A stretch of DNA of 64,000 nt. Source: Lepidurus packardi (taxonomy: Eukaryota > Arthropoda > Branchiopoda > Notostraca > Triopsidae). Both the position numbers and the translations under genes were made by a program. Shown piece after piece: positions 36,601 to 47,209 of the stretch (its first letter is position 1; the number at the start of each line of letters is the position of its first letter). Where the stretch lies: assembly GCA_023053545.1 (NCBI GenBank), contig JAKZAN010000002.1, forward strand, positions 5,502,375 through 5,566,374. The letters are read 5' to 3'. The notes below the pieces were generated by a model, which was given only the letters and a program-made list of their open reading frames with translations, did no database searches and was not told the origin of the DNA.

Positions 36601-38405
36601 GAAGCACAGAAGACATCCAAAACAGCTTCGATTTGGTTCACAAACTCACAAATCTACCAGGAATCCAAATAACGTCCCGTAAGCGCCTCATTCTCGTCAC
36701 CTGTACCCACTTGCGGAGCACGTGAAGCCTGAAAACTGCCTAAACGCTTCAACTACTTCTATCTTAAGGCTACTTCGTATTTCGATTCTGAAGCCCTCCA
36801 CGCCTTCCCTTCAGGCGTCCTCCACCCCGACCCTCGTTGCTTTCCTTCCAAACTGCTTTTCTAAGCTCTCATACTTGATATTACGCTAACTGCACACTTC
36901 ACTCCAGCAATAATGATAAAAATGCAACTTACTATTTGCATAGGATATGCTCCAGCCATCACCGGAGGTATACTAAGCATAATCTAGGAAACAAAAACAA
37001 CTCCATTAAAAGCAGTTCGATCACTTTCACCGTTCAGAAAGGTACAGCAATCCGAAATGGATCAGAATAAGCCCTGTGGGCATTTGCAGCACGGATATTG
37101 TCAGAAGACCGTCGTGAATGGGGAATCATCATCGTAACAAATTACGTTTTCTTTCCTCCCAAAAGGCAGAAAATACGAAAAAAAAGTTGCCACTTACTTG
37201 ACCACCTTCGTAGGGCGACGGCATCATATAATAAGGCGACTGAAAAAGTAAATAAAGACAAAAATAAATGTTAAGAATATAAATTTTACAAGCAATTTTT
37301 TTTTTCGATCGTTTTCTTTTGGGCTTGTTAGGTTCGCCTTTCAGGGATAGGATGCAAGCCAGTAGCTGGTTTCATGATTTAATAAATCCCGAAATCAAGC
37401 CCCGTTAGCCTTGCGCCCAGGGAATATATTGGACATAGGAAACATAACATATCATTACTTGGAAACTAGTAGCCAAAGCTGACGGTGCAGGCGTGGGTGT
37501 AGGCATGCGCGTATTGGACATGGTACGAATAGTATTGTTCCTGGAGTTAACAAACTGCGGACACACAAAACAAGAACAAGGCATTAGAACCCATTGCCTC
37601 TAAGTTCCCTTCCCTAAACCCAATCCACATCCCAGCCAAATGGAATTTATGCAATAGAAAAGCTCCAAAGAAACGTTGTAAGTTTACCGGTTGATTAGTT
37701 TGAGGTCTAGGAGCCGAGTTTTGGACGTTCATAGCTCCAGCATTCACCACGTTAGGCATGTTGGGAGGCATGCCTTGGTGGCCCTGGTGCGGGCCTTGTC
37801 GTTGAGGCGGTTGTTTACTCATGTCATGTGGCCCATAAGGATGAGGCAGTGGAGGAGGAACTTGCGGGGCGGGGTTCGGAGTTAGCAGCTGACGAACAGG
37901 ACCGCCCTGTGGTCCAACGCTACCAGGGGGAACGCTGAAAGGGGCGGACGTCTCTGGGTAATTGTATTCTCCACCTGTACCGGAAGAAAAATGGAAAATA
38001 AGAATGGTTTCTAATGCTTCCACCGTAGCACGACAGATGTTTGTGGTTATTAATCGTAAAAGGCAACGATGCATTGGGTTGCGAAAAAGGGAGTCGTTTC
38101 GTCGATTGGGATGTGCACTTTGTAACTTGGCTGATAAAAACTATTTAGCCAACAGTCCAGGGTTGGTCTAATCAGGCAGCTTGTCCAGGAGTTAAAAAAA
38201 ACTGGTTGACAAGGATTTGGGATTGTTTTTAGAGAAAAGGGGAAAGAGGGAGAATGAAGGTTAGTGGATCATGTAGTCAAGGAATTAGGGGAGGAGGAAA
38301 GATGAAGGAAGAGTTACCATGGGATTCTGGTTCGACGTACGCACCGTACTGATATTGAGGTGTGAAATTATGTCCACTAGGTTTTCCTTTATTCTGCAAG
38401 CTCAT
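27641..38405 (-). CDS. EIF4G: Eukaryotic translation initiation factor 4 gamma
   Basis: Seventeen coding exons join to 1603 residues, close to human eIF4G1: 38405-38318, 37974-37688, 37554-37459, 37239-37198, 36983-36933, 36348-36249, 35827-35252, 33777-33518, 32446-32260, 32034-31574, 31504-31169, 30915-29465, 28925-28846, 28775-28651, 28591-28252, 28167-28021, 27825-27641. The N-terminal third is rich in P, Q and acidic residues. The eIF4E-binding motif YTRDFLM is at about 576-582. MIF4G (eIF4A/eIF3 binding) spans about 717-960. A G/S/R-rich linker follows, then MA3 (about 1235 onward) and the W2 domain, ending WLDEAEEDDDEEQKA. It scaffolds cap-dependent initiation by joining eIF4E, eIF4A, PABP and eIF3. 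Six introns or intron parts hold snoRNA-like elements, and one holds nested MITEs. A minimal uORF precedes the start. Confidence 0.96.
29008..29092 (-). ncRNA. Box C/D snoRNA, SNORD35 (U35)-like, copy 1, in eIF4G intron
   Basis: Sense to the host gene. C box ATGATGA at 29078-29084, D' box CTGA at 29054-29057, D box CTGA at 29015-29018. GGACT and AGTCC close a terminal stem. The guide TCACGACGGTCT before D' is complementary over 12 nt to the conserved 28S sequence AGACCGTCGTGA, which I recall from rRNA. The D'+5 rule points to the first C of AGACC, equivalent to human 28S Cm4506, the SNORD35 target. It lies in the intron 28926-29464. Confidence 0.87.
30999..31084 (-). ncRNA. Box C/D snoRNA, SNORD35 (U35)-like, copy 2, in eIF4G intron
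   Basis: C box ATGATGA at 31069-31075, D' CTGA at 31045-31048, D CTGA at 31006-31009. GACTTG pairs with CAAGTC as a 6-bp terminal stem. It has the same 28S guide as copy 1 and is nearly identical to it throughout, including the GCCTAATAGGC hairpin before the D box. It lies in the intron 30916-31168. Confidence 0.88.
32116..32198 (-). ncRNA. Box C/D snoRNA, SNORD43 (U43)-like, copy 1, in eIF4G intron
   Basis: C box AGGATGA (one change from consensus) at 32181-32187 and D box CTGA at 32125-32128. GCAAT and ATTGC form a terminal stem. The guide CGACGGGCGG (32165-32174), followed by ACAGA as a D'-like box, is complementary to the 18S segment CCGCCCGTCG. From memory, human U43 carries the same GACGGGCGGACAGA core and directs 18S Cm1703. 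The intron is 32035-32259. Confidence 0.83.
32520..32595 (-). ncRNA. Box C/D snoRNA, SNORD43-like, copy 2, in eIF4G intron
   Basis: C box AGGATGA at 32580-32586, 18S guide at 32563-32572, D box CTGA at 32525-32528. It is close to copy 1 in the central region and differs in the ends. It lies in intron 32447-33517, about 20 bp before the nested MITE. Confidence 0.8.
32618..33424. mobile_element. pogo/Tigger-like MITE flanked by TA, in eIF4G intron
   Basis: The ends CAGTGGAACCTCTCTTAA (32618) and its inverse TTAAGAAAGGTTCCACTG (to 33424) match at 17 of 18 bases. Each is directly bordered by TA, the Tc1/mariner target duplication. The left interior is full of TTAACGAG / ATAACGAG words typical of pogo-Tigger ends. 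It has no transposase. A foldback element is inserted inside. Confidence 0.85.
32848..33404. mobile_element. 557-bp foldback (long inverted repeat) nested in the pogo-like MITE
   Basis: Two arms of about 270 bp are inverse copies. GTGGTTCACACTACCATT starts the left arm and AATGGTAGTGTGAACCAC ends the right. They meet at a short loop near 33120-33131 between ATGTTGCAG and CTGCAACAT. Arm divergence is low, so a long RNA hairpin would form in the eIF4G pre-mRNA. Confidence 0.88.
36120..36182 (-). ncRNA. Box C/D snoRNA, SNORD43-like, copy 3, in eIF4G intron
   Basis: C box AGGATGA at 36174-36180, 18S guide at 36157-36166, D box CTGA at 36122-36125. Between guide and D box it matches copy 1 almost exactly (TCTCCTTCGTGTTGAAAGTC). 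It lies in intron 35828-36248. A clear terminal stem is not obvious. Confidence 0.8.
37064..37132 (-). ncRNA. Box C/D snoRNA, SNORD35-like, diverged copy 3, in eIF4G intron
   Basis: Only the guide and boxes are shared with copies 1 and 2. C box ATGATGA is at about 37125-37132, guide TTCACGACGGTCTT then D' CTGA at about 37101-37117, and D box CTGA near 37061-37065. The 3' half and terminal stem differ, so it may be an older duplicate with a different second guide. It lies in the intron 36984-37197. Confidence 0.75.
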
Positions 38406-38533
38406 GGCAAAGCCGAAATGTTTTCAAAGTTGGGCCATATGTAACAGCCTAAGAGCGGCTCCAAGAGAGTAAAAAAGGTCCACAAGTCCACCTCCGGGAA
38501 CCCTTCTACTTCAACAATTTCTTGCCCTTCTTC
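38406..38533 (-). other. eIF4G 5' untranslated exon segment with a minimal upstream ORF
   Basis: An acceptor (TTCGTGCAG) at 38534 and a donor (CCAG then GTAAGACA) at 38770/38769 imply a spliced 5' leader with its first exon ending at 38770. Within it, ATG at 38436-38438 opens a four-codon uORF ending TGA at 38424-38426, 18 nt before the main ATG (38403-38405, context GCCATGA). Such a uORF would make main-start use depend on leaky scanning or reinitiation. Confidence 0.6.
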
Positions 38534-38770
38534 CTGCACGAATAAAACACAAAACACATATTACTCATCGAAAAAAATGCAGACTCTTGTAAGAAATTGC
38601 ACTATAAGATGAGATACACGACGGATGACAGGCGATAAACTCGGATAAACACCAAATGGTCACATAGACAGCCTATAGCCCGATGCATATGACGGAACAG
38701 CCGGCCTGGGCAATGGCCGACCAAACTGGCAGATCAAGCCTGATTAGTTGTCACATTTGTATGTCTTACC

Positions 38771-41234
38771 TGGCATGGAATCGAAACTTTTCACGTTCCA
38801 AAGATACCTTAACAGTTCTACAGTTTGAATTTCACTAGATTAGCACTCGGCGGGTGTAACAAATGCCAAAATTATTTGCAAAAAGAGGAACTATCTATTC
38901 CCAACTGAACGCCACGTTGAGGCTTAAAAGCCACTGCCCTCTTCAGGGAAAATGGCCAAAGCTTGAGACGGTGAGGAACAGGAGAACGGGACGTAACGAG
39001 GGGACGTATGACGTCATGGTGTAAATGGGGTATTTTACCAATTTACTTATTTTTTCCGTATTTATCGAGCACATCATGTGCATGTTTTTTAGGCACTCTG
39101 TCACTTATCGGTATTAAAGAAACTGCCACAGTTCTAAATAAATCAGCCTTATATTTATTATCTTAGTCATTGTTTAAAGATCTATTTTGCTAAATTTCTG
39201 TAAGTAACTGCTTTGCATTCCAGTTAAAAATAATTTCCCAATTAATACAGTTCCTTGTGTAGCTATCTTTGGAGTATTTTCTAAATGGTCCTTATTTTTA
39301 CTCTTTGCTGAAAACCTCAGCGATCTACAGCATCCTCAAGATTAGAGTTCCTCTGAACTCCAGCAATAAATCTCCTTTATCCGTTTCTGTAAAAAGTACC
39401 CCAGAAGTGCCGCCAGTTTCAATAACAACTTCAATTCCTACAATTCTTGTGAAGAAAAATCTCATCATTGAATCGCATATTCAGGAAGTTATGGAGCGAA
39501 TGGTGTTACTAGGGGTTTAATAGCTGCTACTAATATAGTTTAGTCTATAATACCGAAGGGTCCAGTTCCACTTCATAACACCTTTAGATGACCATTTGCG
39601 TCTTATATAAAAACTAACCTGTATTCTCTTGCTTATACCACACTCATGAGACTTTGAATTTACAGAAGATGGAATTTGAATTTACAACATAATCCTTTCG
39701 CTAAAGAAGATCAAGTACAAAATGGTCTATTGGAGGACATTTCCCTTACCAAGCTTGAATTCCTAGCTCAAGCCCAGACATGGAAGGTAAAACCATTTAT
39801 CTGGAGAACGATCTAATCGTCCAAGGCGAGATCCAGCAACTTTGGCGAACCCGTTGCCTTCCGAGTCTCTGTATGGAGGTTTTGCCATAGCCAAACACAA
39901 GGTTCAGCAACAGCCAACAGCAGTAACTGTTATGGCGGAAGAGTCACTATGAAGCATCCTGCCGCTGCTCGTGTACTTCCTTCCGCTTTTACATTCAACA
40001 CCGGCGTGTTTGTCGCCATAATTTGACTCTTTGGCGCGAGATTCATGCCCTGCTGGACCAAGCCAAACCTCTCTTTTACGATAATTCAACCCAGGAAACT
40101 CTTCTATGACCCAAAAGAGACTCGGGTGAAATCTCGGTGGTGTTACTGGTCTTGCTTTACAAGAAAATTGCCTAATTGGACCCCATGTAGCACGTTCGCA
40201 AAGGTTAGCTCATGTCACTCATTGTATGATTTCCTAAAGGTATATGTGCCATTTCCATTTTAATAAGCATGCTTACGTCATCTCGCTATTCGGCGAGGTG
40301 TTTAGCCAAAGCGAAACTCTTAAATTGATATGGACGTTGAAGAAATCCAGCTGGTCGTTTCAAGCTAATGCTACATATTAAGGCTCGTCTTTTACTTCTG
40401 CTTTTTAGGGTTTATAAACAAAATGTTTAGGGTTTATATATCAGTTTAGGGTTTATAAACAAAATGTGCACGAATGTGCCAAAGCTTTACACAGATTAAT
40501 TTGCAGAGGAGTCTGCACAAAAATGTATTTGGTGTTTGCCTTGCTTTCTACCAGTGTCTAGCTAAAGTTTCCAAGGAATTATACAATGGATGGGCCGTTT
40601 GGATTTCTGTCTTGCAATTGGGAACACTAGATAAACTACTGGGTGAATTCGGTTTCTTTTTTAATTAAAAAGAATATGCGCATTCTACCTGCCTTATCTT
40701 TATTCACATGAAGGTGAGAATGATAAAAATGATCATGAAAATGCATGCGATCAACTTGCATTCAAACCACAAAACACACACGCACACTCAGAAAAAAAAA
40801 CCCACAAAAAACCATTCCCCTCCACCTCTTTCATTTGCAGGTCAAAACAAAACCACTCGATAGGCAGACAATGGCACACAAATTTAGGTAACCCAAATCA
40901 GGAAACTTCAGTAAAATCGTTTCTGGCATGAGGGATAAAGAATTCCAATCTAAAATTTTGGTTTCACGTAACTTTGGAAAAAAAAAGGCAAAAATAGGTT
41001 TCAGAGAAGATGTAAAGGCAGAATCATTTGCACTGTCAGGTGTCTTCTGTTTTGCCATAAGCGAGCTCAATCGTACCCATTTTCAAAACAACTGCCACTG
41101 GGTTAATTCATTTCGTACAACTAAGGGTGTTTCGTACCAGCATGTCAAAGTTTACTCTTTTTCTATCTGAAATAACTGTAAGTGAATGATTCGACGGTTT
41201 CGAAACTATAAAAACGGCCAGACAGACTTCTGAG
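38771..41234. other. eIF4G promoter side and spacer
   Basis: No gene is supported. A palindromic CRE (TGACGTCA, 39009-39016) lies about 240 bp upstream of the inferred leader donor and is a plausible promoter element. Three TTTAGGG words in similar contexts (TTTAGGGTTTATAAACAAAATG) sit at 40404-40468. Poly-A, CACA and purine-rich stretches occur near 40790. Short open frames here have no partners or motifs. Confidence 0.4.
39009..39016. promoter_or_regulatory. CRE palindrome upstream of eIF4G
   Basis: Perfect TGACGTCA, the CREB/ATF consensus, positioned upstream of the inferred eIF4G 5' exon. The assignment is from motif and position only. Confidence 0.4.
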
Positions 41235-42345
41235 CTACTCCTTTGATAAATGCGTTTCTTTGCCAGCTTTTTCAGATTCGGCAGGTTCTTTGACTTGGGT
41301 TGGCTCTTCTTTCGAGTCCGAGGACGGCTTTTCTGCCAGCTTAGTCTCCTGTGGTTTATCAGTACTTGCCTAAAACCGACAAAAGTTACGACAATATAAG
41401 GATGCTTATTTATTTGTTTTGTTGAACCTTTTCTTTATTTTTTTCTGGCTGCTCCTCTTCCATTTTCTGTTCGTCTTCTGTACTGGTGCCATTATCCTTA
41501 TCGGTGTCGCTGTGTTGAGCTTCAGACTCGTCGTGTTTTTCTGCAGCGTCCGCTTCATCTTCTTTGGCCACTGGCTTTCCTTCTTCGGACATTTTGTTCT
41601 TTGGCGGTCTGCCCCGGCGGCCAGTCGAGTTCGTAGACGCTTTTCGCTCCTTTTTCGCGGGAGGAGGCGTGGCAGGTGGGAGTGCCGGAGCTCCTTTTGC
41701 AGCAGACCGGGTTCTTCTACGGCCCTCGGTCTCGTTACCTTCCTCTTTATATCCAAGTTCCTAGAAATCCAGACCATGTTTAGCTCTAAATCATGACATG
41801 AATTGCTAGTTAACGTACTTTGAGTAATGCTTCACCTTCTTGGGTCGTCCGTTCCAGTGCGGTAAGCTTCTTTACATTTTTCTTCGCCTTCTTATCGGCT
41901 CCATCATCCTGGAAAAAGCAAAAAACTTTCGAATTCAGTTCACGAAATTTGAATCCCCGCGCGTTATCCTCCCGCCAAGCCGAGAGAAACGCGTGCCCTT
42001 TCTCAAAGCCGCGCCCACACAATGGCTGCGCTATTTCTGTGATTCCATGCCTTAATTAATTTGCTTCAGACTATCGAGTGCTCATCAGCATACAAAACAA
42101 ATAAAATTCCTCCACAATGGCAGTAACTTATAGCTTGGATTAAGACGAGAACAATGTTGGATTTATACAAGAAAGAAACTAAAACGTCACGAGGGTCGCC
42201 CACGCTCCATCCTTTGCAATGTCAACACAACAACCCGGCTTGGCGTCCTTAGGTTTGAGGCTCAAAAAGTAGTTCATACACTTACCTCTATGCTGTTTTG
42301 TATTTCTTCACTAGGCTTCGTATCTTCACTAACTTCGGACGACAT
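41235..42345 (-). CDS. Acidic/lysine-rich nuclear protein with one AT-hook
   Basis: Four exons (42345-42286, 41908-41819, 41760-41428, 41369-41235) give 205 residues. The start MSSEVSEDTKPSEE is clear. The middle has basic clusters (GRRRTRSAAKG) and an AT-hook (TGRRGRPPKNK), which binds the minor groove of AT-rich DNA. The rest is a K/E/D/S/Q-rich, probably disordered, tail of the kind seen in HMGN/HMGA-like chromatin proteins. I do not recognise a specific orthologue. The exon 3 donor (AAGGTTCAAC) is weak; if unused, translation would stop six codons later, at 41411. The frame and acceptor of exon 4 support splicing. Confidence 0.75.
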
Positions 42346-43228
42346 TTTGGCCCACAAACAGAGAAGTTAACCACGGAAATCTCTTCGATTTGACGAATTC
42401 ACAATCCGCAACGTACAAACGGCCATTAACACTTTCGAGAGCTGGCGGGGTCACGTGACTATGAACAAAGCGGCGCCCTCACCCAAGCGCGCGTAGTTTT
42501 GAACTTCGCCTCCCTCTCTTGGGAGGAAAACTAATTTAAAGTAAACAAAAACTTGGTTGTTTTCTTAACCCAATTTCTATTGAAGCGGCGCTCACTCTCC
42601 GTAAAATGCGTGCAAAGTAAACAGGGAATCGAAAATTTTCTCGCTGCTTTTTTACGTGTTACGTGCCCCTATTTCTCGCTTTTCTGTATAGAACTCCTCT
42701 TTTAAAAGCAAACAATCGGAATTCAAAGTTCCCAAGACCAATTAAAAATCAGAAAATACGGAATTTTGTTCAATAAGGCACTAGGCTAAATAAACGCATT
42801 AAATTGGAAGTAACAGTATAGTTTTAACCTTCTGGACCTGCAGCAGAGCACTCCAAGAAGAGTACTAGAGAACCAATGGGAAACTTTAGCACGGAAAGTC
42901 CAGAAAATGTAATGGCCAAAAACGTTTGTTTAAAAAAAAAGAGGGAGGGAAAAAAATGCCATGACTAGAAACGCAGTTAAAGGAAAGGTAACAAGGGAGT
43001 GTTCGTAAAGATTTGGGGGAGTAGTTAAAGTTAATATACTTCTTTTCTTTTGTTTCCTTCTTTGCTGTGCATAAGAAATTAAAAACATTTCTAGCGAACG
43101 ATAAAGAACCGAAAAAGGGCGGGGCGAGAAAATAACATAAGACCTACCCGGAATGTTCTCCAGCTAACTATCACATCGGTTATTCGTAAACTTTCCACGA
43201 CTCTTGTGCTTCAATCTGGCTTAAGTTT
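42346..43228. other. Spacer: AT-hook gene promoter and AGFG 3' untranslated region
   Basis: Nothing coding is seen. Purine-rich and A-rich tracts occur near 42930-42960. Confidence 0.35.
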
Positions 43229-45435
43229 TTACAAGAAAGGGTTGTTTGAGTGAACAGGCGGCAGATTCCGGGTTGGAAATCCTCCCTAAAAACAAAAATT
43301 GATCGTATTAAGACTGATGTATGCAACAGCTTACTGTTGATCGGTCTAAATTACGATCAATACGATATTATTACGTCTAATATTAATAACTAATATACTA
43401 ATACTAATATAACTAATACTAACTAATACTAATATAACTAATACTAATGTCTAATATTAATACGTCCAAATTACGATATTAAAAGCTCGAACTAAAGAAA
43501 ATTTTCGCAACTATAACAAATAGACCAGACAAATTACCAAAAATGGATTGCTAGTGATAGGAGTTCCCCATCCTTTGTTCACTCCATTCATGTAGTTAGC
43601 AGACGAAGCAGAAGAATGAGGATTATAGCCCTGAATGGGCGAAGCAACAGAAACCCATGGTCCATTAACAGCGCTAGCTTTTGGTTGCCCACTATACGGC
43701 GCATGTGATGGAAATGTCGGAAAAGATACTATAGATAATTGGAAATTAGTTAGTCCTAATTTATGTATTACCAAGCTCATCAGAAATACCTGACTGAGGA
43801 AATCCCATGGCGTTGGAGTCGGTACCAAATGGGTTGCTGGTAACAGAACTTGTTCCTGGCCACCCACTCGAGTTCACTAGTTATCAAAACCCTTGGATTA
43901 ACTTAAGTCTACTTAAGCTGAACGACACTATTCGAATGTACAAGCTAGTGACCGAAAAGGCAGAACAGAAGAGAAAACGGCAACAAAAGGCTCACCAGTG
44001 CTTACAAACGGATTGGCAATGGCCATATTACTTGGCACGGGTGGTGTACCAAAAGCCCCCATCATTTGTCCTTGGTTTGTGCCCCAGGGAGTATTCGGAT
44101 TCGGCATGGGAGTACTCGCGATAGTATGATTAGGAGATGAGTTGTTCCAAGCTGTGGCAAAACTTTCTGTCCAGTCGCCTTCTGTTTGGCTTTGAGTCTT
44201 GCTAGTCCCATTAAAGACGGAGTGAATGGGGGCCGAAGAAGTAGGCGTGCCAAAGAGCGAATCCAAATCTTTGAGCGCAGCGTATTTGTCCTCACCAGGG
44301 ACTCCGTTTGAGTTAGTCCCGCCTGGAACTTTGGCGGGACTACCTTGGATGCTGTGGATGTTAGTAGCAGGCAGATTGGCCACAGGAGGACCTTGGGATG
44401 AGAGCGAAGAAGTGGGATTGTTAGTCACCGTCTGAGGAGGAAAAAGGCTTGCTAGTGTGTTACCACTCAGGGCTGGATTGTTATCAAAGTTGGCAAAAGA
44501 AGGCTGAGAAAGCGAGATGGGTTGGTGGGAAGGCTTGTTAACTGGAGGTGCAATTGTAAAAGAATCGGCTGCCAGCAAATCCGCTAAAACGTCAGCCGAA
44601 GATTTGGAAGAACCGTTGGACTGTTTCCTTTGAGTTGACTCGTTCTAAAGGAATTAGCTTTTTCAGAACTTGTATCCTTAGTGCAGAATTTCCGTTACCG
44701 GAAAAGAAGAAATGGTAGAAATGACAATGGGTTTCGTATGGTTTCCAAGTAGACAACTTAAGGGTTTGGCCTCCGTGGATGACTTGGGGGCCCCCGTTGC
44801 TTGAGTAGATTGAATCTGCGAAATCGGAGCGTTCTTCAGGGCCACAGAAGGTTCCACATACCACCTACAAGGAGAAAGCGACAGAGTTCAATACGTGGAA
44901 TTAATGCCTACAGTATTTTGTTGCCTTTTCTTCTCGTATTTTTCTGCTAAGAAATCCTTGAACTTTTGAACGTCTTTAGTGTCGTAAACAAACCCGGATT
45001 TGGCGTCGTAATGCCCCATCCACACTCGTTGACAGTACTAGAATTAACATAATATAGTGTGTGCTATTATACAAGAGTGTATAAATACTTCGTTGCCTCT
45101 GCTTTTTAACATTTCTATCTCTTCGGGTAGGAAAGTAGCCATAGAGATGGACTTGACTCGATGAGGAGGGGTCAAACCTCGCCTAGAAGGTAGAAGGTTA
45201 TCGTTTGGAATTATAAGTTGTGTTTAAAAAAGAAAAAATATTATAAAAAAGCAAATGAACTTTACAGTTTTCCTGAGCAAGAAATGCAGACAAAAGACCC
45301 AATAGTAGAATTCACATAGGTTGGTCCGCGCTGATTGCAGTCAAAACAGTGCTTGTTATTGGGCAATGAAGCCAATTCTCTCAAAATTTTGACGTTTTTG
45401 TCCTCTTGCTTCTTCATGTTTGAATTTGCAGACAT
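43229..45435 (-). CDS. AGFG1: Arf-GAP with FG repeats (AGFG/HRB, Drosophila drongo type)
   Basis: Eight exons give 508 residues: 45435-45266, 45182-45089, 45037-44925, 44864-44699, 44644-43996, 43876-43790, 43728-43538, 43285-43229. The Arf-GAP zinc finger is C30-x2-C33-x16-C50-x2-C53 followed by SGKLRGLTPPHRVKSISM, which holds the arginine finger. After EKYEKKRWYV come S/T/N/Q-rich sequence, FANF and KYAALKDLDSLF blocks, and NPF motifs at several points including the C-terminal SNNPFL. NPF motifs bind EH-domain proteins such as EPS15. The family works as a clathrin adaptor in endocytosis (VAMP7 sorting). Intron 3 must use a GC donor to keep KKR-WYV in frame. The choice between AGFG1 and AGFG2 is not meaningful in an invertebrate. 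Confidence 0.94.
43372..43455. repeat. (ACTAAT)n-like microsatellite in AGFG intron 7
   Basis: Irregular tandem ACTAAT/ATAACTAAT words fill part of the last AGFG intron (43286-43537). Confidence 0.75.
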
Positions 45436-45900
45436 GCTATAAAGATTTAAACACTAGTAGAGTAATTACACAAAATCCAAAGGTCTGTCAGTATCTTTTT
45501 TCCTCCACTCTATTATCAGCCTCAAGCCGGAACCCACTTCTCTCTTCTGTCTCTTCGCCGTTCTTGCATTCAATTGAAATTCCGAAGGGAGAAAATCCCT
45601 GTATAAAAGTTTCTGCGTATGCAACTTGACAGTCACAAGTTAGAAATTTCCTCGGCGAAGTTTACTAGATTGGATTTTATTATGCAGAAAAGTACAACGA
45701 AATAGCATTAAAGACGTTTTTAATACACCACGTTCCTTCAATAATTGTTTGTTGAGAAGAAGGGAAGTTTTCCCTCTTATTTTTAATGTTTGCCTTTTGG
45801 TCGTAAACGGTATCAAGAACGGGATTTTCATTAGCGGGTATAACAAGTGTCCATTTAATTTTTTTACGTTTTAACCTGTGCTGAGTTAAGCTAATTAAGG
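45436..45900. promoter_or_regulatory. Divergent promoter region of AGFG (-) and PDCD10 (+)
   Basis: 465 bp separate the two start codons, which point away from each other. The region must hold both promoters and leaders. No consensus box is evident. Confidence 0.45.
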
Positions 45901-47209
45901 ATGACCATGGGTGACGAAACTCCTGTCTCCTCTCTAATGTTACCCATCTTGATACGTCCTGTGCTAGCCAACGTAAGTTTCTGACTTTATACTAATATCC
46001 TGCCAAAATAAGCTTTACTTAACTAATATCCTGCCAAAATAAGCTCAGATCCAACACGACATTCTCCTCGCTTTCCCAACTAATCTAATCCCAAACCCAT
46101 TTCGTTGCAGTCACTGTCATTTCAAACGCCCTACAAGTCTATGAAATGGCAACAAGCCCTTTAGCCTCATTTCTCTTTAGTTTCTCCAAACATTCGCAAA
46201 CGCAAAAACTGGCAATACTACACAACGAACAAGTGTCGAGTATATGCATTAAAGTGGCAGTTGGCTGACCAGTTCTGTAAAGAGGTCACGGCAAATAGTG
46301 CCCCGGTGTTTGCCATGAATTTCATCAAGCTAATCACTTCTGTAGGAGTTATTGTGATAACGATTTTAATCTTAAACAGTTTGCGCCAAATTAACTTTTT
46401 AATCTCTTTATTCTTTCCGTAGTTGGAAAAACGTGACGTTGCAGCTTCGCAGACCCTACGAGCTGCGTTAAGTAAAGTGGAATTGGCCCATCCAGGATTT
46501 AATCATGATTTAGTCATGGGTTTGATACGACGTGCGGATTTAGCCGTGAATTTGCATGAAAGCCTGCTTAGACTGCAAGGTCCAGCCGCAGAACAAGACT
46601 GTAAAACCTTAAATTGTGTGCGGAGTTACCACTTGACTAAACGTGCTTGTTTCTTTTGAACTGTTTAGTCGAATATCGTTCAAGTCGCTCTGAAGAAGCG
46701 TTTCAAGAGTTGAATAAGAAATCCGCAGCGTTGAAGAAAATTTTAAGTCGTATTCCTGACGAGATAACCGATCGCAAAGCGTTTTTAGAGACCATCAAGT
46801 ATTCTAAAACACAATCCTCTCCATTTTTTTTAACTTTTTGTCCCCTTTTTCGGTTGTAGAGAGATTGCTAGTGCCATTAAGAAGTTATTGGACGCGGTGA
46901 ACGACGTTTCGGCATACATCCCGGGCGCCAGTGGGAAGCAAGCACTGGAACAACGGAAGCGCGAATTCGTCAAATACTCCAAGCGTTTTAGCACTACTCT
47001 TAAGGAGTATTTCCGAGAAGGACAGTAAGTTTTGCTTTTCTCTTTTAAATGAAAGGGAAATGCACGGTTCGACAGAATTTCACCCTTATAAGTATAAATT
47101 GAACTGAATTTTATTTTGCTATAGACCCAATGCTGTGTTCATTAGCGCAATGTATTTGATTCATCAAACCAACCTGATCATGGTTACGGTCAAAGACAAG
47201 TGCGAATGA
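45901..47209 (+). CDS. PDCD10: Programmed cell death 10 / CCM3
   Basis: Five exons (45901-45972, 46423-46600, 46669-46798, 46860-47024, 47125-47209) give 209 residues (human 212). The N-terminal dimerisation helices contain [17 protein letters not shown] and [29 protein letters not shown] leads into the C-terminal FAT-homology four-helix bundle ([42 protein letters not shown]). The protein dimerises with GCK-III kinases (MST4/STK24/25), joins the STRIPAK complex and, in vertebrates, the CCM complex. The start at 45901 gives MTMGDE; a second ATG follows at 45907. Intron 1 has a 30-bp tandem duplication (TATCCTGCCAAAATAAGCT at about 45997 and 46027). Confidence 0.96.
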
